NCBI RefSeq assembly: GCF_900188225.1
Contig: NZ_FZOC01000003.1
Span: 248,001 to 312,000, forward strand
Length of the DNA stretch: 64,000 bases
Direction: 5' to 3'
Source of the DNA: Humidesulfovibrio mexicanus
GTDB lineage: Bacteria > Desulfobacterota > Desulfovibrionia > Desulfovibrionales > Desulfovibrionaceae
Shown: positions 59,049 to 64,000 of the stretch, in pieces
Position numbering within the stretch: the first letter of the stretch is position 1
How the letters are laid out: each line of letters opens with the position of its first letter
Position numbers and translations under genes: made by a program
The notes under the pieces: model-generated
Seen by the model: the letters and a program-made list of their open reading frames with translations, nothing else
Told to the model about the DNA's origin: nothing
The model's database searches: none

Positions 59049-59810
59049 CTAGGGTTTCTTGAAGCCGAATTCCTGCAGGATCTTTTGCCCTTCCGGCCCG
59101 GCGACGAAGTCCACGAACGCCTTGGCCTTGGGGTTCTTGCTGGCGGCCACCACGGCGATGGGATAGCGGACGGCCGTGGTTGTGGGCGCTTCGGCCACCA
59201 CGCGCACCTTGGCCCCGGCGACCTTGGCGTCGGTGGCGAACACGAAGCCCGCGTCCGCCTCGCCGCGCGCCACGTAGTCCAGGGTCTGGCGCACGGACTC
59301 GCCCAGCACGAGCTTGGGCGTCACGGCCTCCCACAGCTTGGCCGTCGTGAGGGACTCTTTGGTGTAGCGGCCTGCGGGCACGGTCTCCGGATTGCCGATG
59401 GCGATGCGCTTCACGCTTGGCTGTGTCAGTTGGGACATGCTTTTCAAGCTGGCTTTGGCCCCGGCGGGCTCGATGAGCACAAGGGCGTTCCGCACGAAAT
59501 CGATGCGCGTGGCGGGAACGATGAGATTCTTCTGCGCGGCCTGGTCCATGGTTTTCTGGTCCGCGGAGGCGAACACGTCCACGGGCGCGCCGCTTTCGAT
59601 CTGGCGCAGCAGCGGGCTGGAAGCCGCGAAGTTGGTCACCACGGTCACGCCGGGATTGGCCTTCTCGAATTGCGTCTTGATGACCTTGAAGGCGTCGGTG
59701 AGGCTGGCCGCTGCAGAGACGGTGAGGTCTGCGGCGAAAAGCTGCGCCGGGGCGAGGAACAGGGCCAAGGCCAGGACAAGTGCCTTGGCGGACGAAAGGG
59801 AATTGCGCAT
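59049..59810 (-). CDS. modA: Molybdate ABC transporter binding protein ModA
   Basis: A 253-aa periplasmic binding protein. The ATG at 59810 follows AGGAGG and gives a signal peptide ending FAADL. The ModA block VSAAASLTDAF, then ANPGVTVVTNFAASSPLLRQI and GAPVDVFASAD are characteristic of the molybdate/tungstate site. The C-terminus YPIAVVAASKNPKAKAF is also typical. No modB or modC is next to it within the window. A divergent gene, trmO, lies 317 nt away. Confidence 0.95.
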   Translation of the reverse strand: MRNSLSSAKALVLALALFLAPAQLFAADLTVSAAASLTDAFKVIKTQFEKANPGVTVVTNFAASSPLLRQIESGAPVDVFASADQKTMDQAAQKNLIVPATRIDFVRNALVLIEPAGAKASLKSMSQLTQPSVKRIAIGNPETVPAGRYTKESLTTAKLWEAVTPKLVLGESVRQTLDYVARGEADAGFVFATDAKVAGAKVRVVAEAPTTTAVRYPIAVVAASKNPKAKAFVDFVAGPEGQKILQEFGFKKP

Positions 59811-59901
59811 GATGAGCCTCCTGGGGGTTGCGGGTTTCGTACCGCGCCACCATGCGCGGCTGTACGCCATCTCTTGCCCTGTGCTTGAGCAATATGCATT
59901 C

Positions 59902-60086
59902 CAGACACGAGAGCAGCATTTTTCGTGTCTGCACGCGCTGCACAGGCGCGGGTGTTGCAAGACGCGGCGATATGCGCGACACAGAACACGACGCAGGGCC
60001 TGCGCGCATGTTTTGCGGAGCGTTTTCGTGATTGTGGCGCCCGTGTGCGGCACAATCAGCGTGACAGAATTGCAGGCCTTCTGCAA
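59902..60086. promoter_or_regulatory. Three inverted repeats in the modA-trmO divergent region
   Basis: The 317-bp intergenic stretch carries CAGACACGA...TCGTGTCTG (59902-59931, 9 bp arms), GATTGTG...CACAATC (60030-60057, 7 bp arms) and TTGCAG...CTGCAA (60070-60086). Such palindromes suit repressor binding, for example a ModE-type regulator of modA, but none matches a consensus that I can state. Confidence 0.4.
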
Positions 60087-60127
60087 AATTGTAGATGCGC
60101 CGGGCGTGCACCCGGCGAGGAGGCATC

Positions 60128-60643
60128 ATGCCAGACAAGTCCCCCCGCAGCCTTTTGCAGGCCGTGTCCTGCGTTCCCATCGGCGTGCTGCGCTCGCCCC
60201 ATGTCGATTTGGCCGGGATGCCCATCCAGCCCGTGGGGGCCCGCGGCGTGGCCGGACACATCGAACTTGAGCTGCAGTACGCTCCGGGTCTCAAGGACCT
60301 GGACGGCTTCTCCCATGTCATCGTGCTGTACCATTTGCATGGCAGCACGGGCTTCGATCTCGTGGTGACGCCGTTTCTGGATGACGAGCAGCGCGGCGTG
60401 TTCGCCACGCGTGCGCCCCGGCGGCCCAACCCCATCGGCCTTTCCGTGCTGGAGCTGACCTGCGTGGACGTGGAGCGCGGCGTTGTGGAGCTCATGAACG
60501 TGGACATTCTGGACGGCACGCCTGTGCTGGACATCAAGCCGTATGTTCCGGCCTTCGACGTGTGGCAGCCCGCGCGCACGGGCTGGATCGGCCGCAATGG
60601 CACGGATGCGAGCGTTTGCCGCTCCGACGAACGCTTCCGCTAG
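60128..60643 (+). CDS. trmO: tRNA-Thr N6-methyl-t6A37 methyltransferase TrmO
   Basis: A 171-aa protein of the UPF0066/TrmO family that methylates t6A37 of tRNA-Thr. Conserved blocks are PIGVLRSPH, LDGFSHVIVLYHLHG, the signature RAPRRPNPIGLSVLEL and VDILDGTPVLDIKPYVPAFD. The C-terminal extension is short. A good GAGGAGG site precedes the ATG. It is followed 9 nt later by a hydrolase gene. Confidence 0.93.
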   Translation: MPDKSPRSLLQAVSCVPIGVLRSPHVDLAGMPIQPVGARGVAGHIELELQYAPGLKDLDGFSHVIVLYHLHGSTGFDLVVTPFLDDEQRGVFATRAPRRPNPIGLSVLELTCVDVERGVVELMNVDILDGTPVLDIKPYVPAFDVWQPARTGWIGRNGTDASVCRSDERFR

Positions 60644-60652
60644 GAGGGGCCC

Positions 60653-61366
60653 ATGACGACATTCGTATTGGTGCATGGCGCGTTTCAGGGACCGTGGGTC
60701 TGGGCCGAAACAGCACGCGGACTGGCTCTTTCCGGGCACGAGGCCCTGCGGCCCGCGCTTTCCGGCTGCGGGCACCTGCGTGGCCGCCCCGACGCCGGGG
60801 CCGGACTTCTGGCGCACATCGAAGACTTGGTGCGCTTCATCGAGGACGAGGGGCTTACGGACGTGACGCTTACGGCCAACAGCTACGCCGGGCTTGCCGC
60901 CTGCGGCGCGGCCGAGCGCCTGCCCGGCGCGGTGTCGCGGCTGGTGCTGGCGGACGGCATTGTGCCCATGCGGGGCAAGAGTTTTGCGGACATGGGCGGC
61001 GAGAACTTCCGCAACATGTTGGCCCAGCACGCCCAGCCAGCTCCGGACGGACAGGCCGGGTCGCTGGTGCGGCCCTGGCCCCTGGGCATGTTCGGCGTGC
61101 CCGCCGAGCGCGCCGAGTGGTTCCAGAGCCGTCTGGGGCCCATGGCCCTGGCCGCGTTCACCGATGTCTACCCCGGCAGCGGCAAGCCGCCCCAGGCATC
61201 GCGCACGTTCATCCGCTGCACGCCCGCGGGCACTCCCATGCTGGCCGCCATGGCCGATCGCGTCAAGGCCGAGGGCTGGGCCATGCAGGAACTGGCCAGC
61301 GGGCACTGCGCCCCTGCCTGCGCGCCACTGGAGCTGGCGCGGATGCTGGCGGCCCTGGCCGAGTGA
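60653..61366 (+). CDS. Alpha/beta hydrolase
   Basis: A 237-aa hydrolase-fold protein. The oxyanion region is VLVHGAFQGPWVWAE. The nucleophile elbow reads ANSYAG, with Ser after a small-residue-Asn, a non-standard form of GxSxG. The C-terminal SGHCAPA offers a His of the catalytic triad. The acid residue is not fixed by eye. Its substrate is unknown. It is coupled to trmO. Confidence 0.88.
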   Translation: MTTFVLVHGAFQGPWVWAETARGLALSGHEALRPALSGCGHLRGRPDAGAGLLAHIEDLVRFIEDEGLTDVTLTANSYAGLAACGAAERLPGAVSRLVLADGIVPMRGKSFADMGGENFRNMLAQHAQPAPDGQAGSLVRPWPLGMFGVPAERAEWFQSRLGPMALAAFTDVYPGSGKPPQASRTFIRCTPAGTPMLAAMADRVKAEGWAMQELASGHCAPACAPLELARMLAALAE

Positions 61367-61453
61367 TCCGAGAGGGCGTTCGGGCGTGATCCCTGCCTCC
61401 GGGCGGCTGTGCCCCATGGCCGCCTTTGCCGCCGTGCGCGGAAACTGACTGGC

Positions 61454-61482
61454 TTGACGCCGGTTCTGTCCTCCGCCATATG
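61454..61482 (+). promoter_or_regulatory. Candidate sigma-70 promoter for the Mop gene
   Basis: TTGACG (61454-61459), 17-nt spacer, CATATG (61477-61482). It lies about 53 nt before the first ATG of the duplicated start region and 124 nt before the second. Confidence 0.45.
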
Positions 61483-61525
61483 CTGGTCCTGATCTCAGGC
61501 AGAATCCCGCCAACCAGCAACGACA

Positions 61526-61633
61526 GGAGCAACACATGAAGGTCAGCGCCCGCAATCTCATCCTCAAACCACGTCAGACAGGCGCGGGCGTGCTGGGAGC
61601 AACACATGAAGGTCAGCGCCCGCAATCTCATCC
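61526..61633 (+). repeat. Two 38-bp direct copies of the Mop gene start region
   Basis: 61526-61563 and 61596-61633 are identical, each holding the Shine-Dalgarno GGAGC, the ATG and the first eight codons. The copies are 70 nt apart, which is not a multiple of three, so the first ATG (61536) reads out of frame with the real protein. Confidence 0.95.
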
Positions 61634-61815
61634 CCGGCAAGGTGAAGGGAATCACCATGGGCCCCGTGAACGCGGAAGTCATCATCGAGGTGGCCCCTGG
61701 CATCGAGGTGGTGTCGGTGATTACCGCCCATTCGGTGAAGTCCATGGGCTTGCGGGTCGGCTCCGAGGTCAAGGCCATGATCAAGGCCTCCAACGTCATG
61801 CTCGTCACGGACTAG
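61606..61815 (+). CDS. mop: Molybdopterin-binding protein (Mop/TOBE domain)
   Basis: A 69-aa single TOBE/Mop-domain protein beginning MKVSARNLIPGKVKGITMG, with VNAEVIIEVAPGIEVVSVIT and VKAMIKASNVMLVTD closing the fold. Mop proteins form hexamers that store molybdate. The start at the second ATG gives the full domain; an upstream copy of the start region is out of frame and could lower or regulate expression. Its nearness to modA supports a molybdate role. Confidence 0.93.
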   Translation: MKVSARNLIPGKVKGITMGPVNAEVIIEVAPGIEVVSVITAHSVKSMGLRVGSEVKAMIKASNVMLVTD

Positions 61816-61858
61816 CCGAGCGGGCACGGCCCCCTGCAGGCCGATGCGCAAAAAAACA

Positions 61859-61899
61859 GCCGGGATGGGGGCGATCCCCCTGTCCCGGCCGTGCTTTTT
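61859..61899. terminator. Bidirectional terminator between mop and etfA
   Basis: The stem GCCGGGA-TGGGGG pairs with CCCCCTGTCCCGGC with one bulge, loop of about 4. T-run follows at 61895-61899 and an A-run precedes it (read on the other strand as T), so it serves both convergent genes. Confidence 0.85.
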
Positions 61900-61917
61900 G
61901 CGTGAGACTTGCCCGGA

Positions 61918-62913
61918 CTACTTCAGCAGCTCCGCCAGCTTCTTGGCCACGGCGAAGGCGTCGGCCACGTAGAGCACGTCAGCCTTGCCCTGGGCCCAGC
62001 CGCAGTTCGCGTCCAGGTTCACCGCCCGGCGCTCGCCGATGAAGCGCCAGCCCACCACGTGGGGCTCCTCGCCGTGGCAGCAGGTGGCCAGCCCCTTCTG
62101 GTGGCGGGGGGTGGCGCCGGTCTGCCCCACCTGGTGCATGTGCGTCAAAAACGGCAGGGCCGCGCCCTCGCCGCTCTGGTCCACCAGGGACTTGGAGCTG
62201 CCCAGCGACGCCTGGGTGGCGGAAAGCAGGCCCAGAATGATCTGGCTGGCCTCGTCCAGGTGCTTCTGGCCGTCGGCCTGGGTCTTGCCCCAGCCCGCGC
62301 CCGCCACCAGCAGCAGCTTGGCGTCCGGGCGAATGGTCTGGGCGTCTGCCGCCGGGGCGATGACCCCGGTGACCGTGGTGCGGCTTTGCCCGCTGGCGGC
62401 CACGGCTTCCACCTGGGCCGTTCCCGCGCCCTCGAAGGCCGCGAAGCAGCCCGAGTCCACGGTGACCAGCCAGGGCCGCGTGTCGCGTGCGACCTTGCCG
62501 AGGATGCGCTGGCGGTAGAACCAGCGGGTGCCCACGACCTTGCCGCCAGCCGCCTCCAGGGCGGTGAGGCGGGTGTCCACCGCCGCGCCCAGGCGCGCGG
62601 CCACGCCGGGGGCCACGCGGCTGGCCCGGCTGGTGGAGGGCATGACGATGAGCTCGGCCGCGGCCGCCTTGGCCAGGGCCTCGCAGGCCGCCGCGTCCGA
62701 GGCGTAGCGCGCGGTGGCGAAGTCCGCCCCGGCCACGCCCAGGAACTTCACCGCCCCGCATCCGGCGATCTGGTCCGCAGCCTTCTGCACCTCGGCCCCG
62801 TAGAGGCCCACAACGAGTTCGCCGCCAAGGCCCTTGGCCGCGGAGAGCGCCTCGCACGCGGCCTTGGAGAGGCCTCCATCGGCCTCGGTATGCGCAAGGA
62901 AAAGCACGTTCAT
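61918..62913 (-). CDS. etfA: Electron-transfer flavoprotein alpha subunit
   Basis: A 331-aa ETF alpha. The ATG at 62913 follows AAGGAG and gives MNVLFLAHTE. The N-terminal ETF domain shows PSTSRASRVAPGVAARLG. The C-terminal FAD-binding domain opens as usual (LLLVAGAGWGK, LGSSKSLVDQSGEG) and keeps VGQTGAT, but the following part (CCHGEEPHVVGW) departs from the usual IAVGISGAIQH segment. The protein carries electrons between a dehydrogenase and a partner. It lies 22 nt after etfB. Confidence 0.9.
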   Translation of the reverse strand: MNVLFLAHTEADGGLSKAACEALSAAKGLGGELVVGLYGAEVQKAADQIAGCGAVKFLGVAGADFATARYASDAAACEALAKAAAAELIVMPSTSRASRVAPGVAARLGAAVDTRLTALEAAGGKVVGTRWFYRQRILGKVARDTRPWLVTVDSGCFAAFEGAGTAQVEAVAASGQSRTTVTGVIAPAADAQTIRPDAKLLLVAGAGWGKTQADGQKHLDEASQIILGLLSATQASLGSSKSLVDQSGEGAALPFLTHMHQVGQTGATPRHQKGLATCCHGEEPHVVGWRFIGERRAVNLDANCGWAQGKADVLYVADAFAVAKKLAELLK

Positions 62914-62935
62914 ATCTGTCGCTCCTTCCCGGCCT

Positions 62936-63739
62936 CTAGGCGCGGATCCAATCCGCCAGCTCGCGGGCGATGTCGTCCACCGAGGCGTCCTTGACGATGC
63001 GGGTGTCGCGGCGCTGGCTGGGCACCTCGACGCTCGCGTACGTGAGCCCCTCGCCCTTGAGCGGAGCGGGCGCGGCCTTGGCCAGGGCGGGCATGATGAG
63101 ACGCATGTTGGCCATGCCCACCTGCGGGTTGTTGGGAGGCTCCGGCAGGCTGCCGGTGGCCCAGCCGATGAGCGCGGGCAGGCTCTGGCAGGAGGATTTC
63201 TGGTAGCAGCCGCCTTCAACGCGCTCCAGCACGGTGAAGCCGCCGTCCTCGGCCAGGACGAGTTCGTCCACGCCCTGGAACTGCTCGGTGACGCCCAAGA
63301 GCTCGCCCACCATGGAGAGCACTGCGCCCGTGCTGCGCGAGGCCGACTGCCAGCCCCCGAAGAGGAGCAGCTTGCCCTTGTCCAGGCCGGGAATCTTCTC
63401 CACCCCGGCCGCCAGCGCCTTGGCCGTTTCCGCCGCGTCGGCGAAGCCGCCCGCGGGGCCGTCCAGCACCACGATCTCGAAGGGCACCTTCTGGGCCACG
63501 TTCATCATCACCTGCTGCAGCTTGGCCTTTGGCCCCAGCGCCACCAGGTACACCTTGCCCCCGGTCTTCTTGGCCAGGCTGGCGGCTTCGTACAGGGCGC
63601 AGGCGGCCCAGGGATCCAGCACCGCGGGCAGCATCAGCTCGTTCTTGAGCGCCGGACCGGCCGGGCCGGTGACGGGCTCCAGGGTCTGCAAGGGGTCGGG
63701 CACGATGCTCCCGAGCACCACGATCTGCAATCCGTTCAT
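62936..63739 (-). CDS. etfB: Electron-transfer flavoprotein beta subunit
   Basis: A 267-aa ETF beta. Typical features are LNPWAACALYEA-like LDPWAACALYEAASL, VALGPKAKLQQVMM and GWATGSLPEP. The GDG-type metal/flavin loop is replaced in places by AEDGG. Together with etfA it makes the heterodimeric flavoprotein. Upstream to the right edge no further gene is visible. Confidence 0.92.
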   Translation of the reverse strand: MNGLQIVVLGSIVPDPLQTLEPVTGPAGPALKNELMLPAVLDPWAACALYEAASLAKKTGGKVYLVALGPKAKLQQVMMNVAQKVPFEIVVLDGPAGGFADAAETAKALAAGVEKIPGLDKGKLLLFGGWQSASRSTGAVLSMVGELLGVTEQFQGVDELVLAEDGGFTVLERVEGGCYQKSSCQSLPALIGWATGSLPEPPNNPQVGMANMRLIMPALAKAAPAPLKGEGLTYASVEVPSQRRDTRIVKDASVDDIARELADWIRA

Positions 63740-63768
63740 GGAGACTCCTTGGGAAGAATGGATGTTCG

Positions 63769-63986
63769 CCGGGGGAGGCGGGAAACTTTTTTCAAAAAGT
63801 TTCCCGCCTCCCCCGGACCCCCTCCACCCTTCAAAAACTTTTATATGTGGGGAAGGGGGCTTGTGTTCGTTTCAGCGTGATCGTCCGGGTCGATATATCA
63901 AAACCCTCCCCCCATGAAAAGTTTTCGGGGGGTTGGGGGGTGCGGGGGGAAGGGGACCCTTTTGAAAAAAGGGTCCCCTTCCCCCC
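63769..63986. repeat. Three large hairpins beyond etfB
   Basis: A 23-bp stem (63769-63816, arms of GGGGGAGGCGGGAAACTTTTT type), a smaller one of C6/G6 with T and A tracts (63908-63932), and a 19-bp stem (63944-63962 and 63968-63986). They share G-run/T-run arms. The first could be a strong terminator or promoter-proximal structure; similar elements look like repeated intergenic units. Confidence 0.7.
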
Positions 63987-64000
63987 GTGTTCGCCTAATT

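Noticed and set aside
61536-62042. Gene from the first copy of the duplicated mop start
   Set aside because: The frame lacks any domain and runs antisense into etfA; only the second start gives a Mop domain.
1-64000. CRISPR array or rRNA genes
   Set aside because: No regularly spaced repeats and no rRNA-like sequence were seen in the window.

Overview
This GC-rich window (about two thirds G+C outside one island) looks like the chromosome of a Desulfovibrio-type sulfate reducer (Desulfovibrionaceae). The pointers are a Desulfovibrio-style monocluster ferredoxin, an electron-transfer flavoprotein pair, and a 'GAK' gene set (ATP-grasp, amphi-Trp, HprK-like kinase) that I know mainly from this group. 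Assignment is by protein resemblance read by eye; no search was run.

Layout. 1-17.8 kb (minus strand): one tightly packed type VI secretion operon reading tssA-B-C-hcp-E-F-G-clpV-hypothetical-tssJ-K-L-M-AMIN protein. It is cut by the left edge, and no vgrG, PAAR or obvious effector lies inside. 18.4-26.0 kb (minus): an eight-gene run that opens with shikimate kinase (aroL), closes with chorismate synthase (aroC) and holds six uncharacterised genes between them: an XXXCH-type protein, a 379-aa unknown, an amphi-Trp protein, a PhoU-kinase fusion, an ATP-grasp enzyme and an HprK-related kinase. This is the most interesting system in the window. 26.1-29.6 kb: YchF-like GTPase, ferredoxin, glycosyltransferase, FlgM-like protein. 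29.7 kb: tRNA-Phe. 29.9-38.8 kb: an accessory island holding an AT-rich P-loop ATPase, a type I restriction system (hsdM-hsdS-Bro-N protein-hsdR) and a decayed IS3-family element, with no integrase. 38.9-40.5 kb: an ABC-2 exporter. 40.6-52.7 kb (plus): a metal or tetrapyrrole acquisition operon of lipoprotein binding protein, FecCD permease, ATPase, TonB receptor, CobN-type chelatase, a ChlI-type AAA+ protein and a ChlI-ChlD fusion. 52.7-53.1 kb: hsdM debris and IS-end-like repeats beside tRNA-Asp and tRNA-Val. 53.5-58.98 kb: RNA m5C methyltransferase, FG-GAP-like periplasmic protein, RluA-type pseudouridine synthase, BON lipoprotein, NlpC/P60 lipoprotein. 59.0-61.8 kb: modA, trmO, a hydrolase and a molybdopterin-binding (Mop) protein whose start region is duplicated. 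61.9-63.7 kb: etfB-etfA, followed to the right edge by three large hairpins.

How the parts fit. The T6SS genes supply a nearly complete contractile machine. The GAK genes overlap or nearly abut and lie between two shikimate-pathway genes, so they are probably co-transcribed with them, although a link to aromatic synthesis is only positional. The chelatase operon pairs outer-membrane and inner-membrane uptake with an ATP-driven metal chelatase, suggesting salvage or remodelling of a cobalt- or tetrapyrrole-type ligand. Molybdate binding (modA) and molybdate or molybdopterin storage (mop) lie close together.
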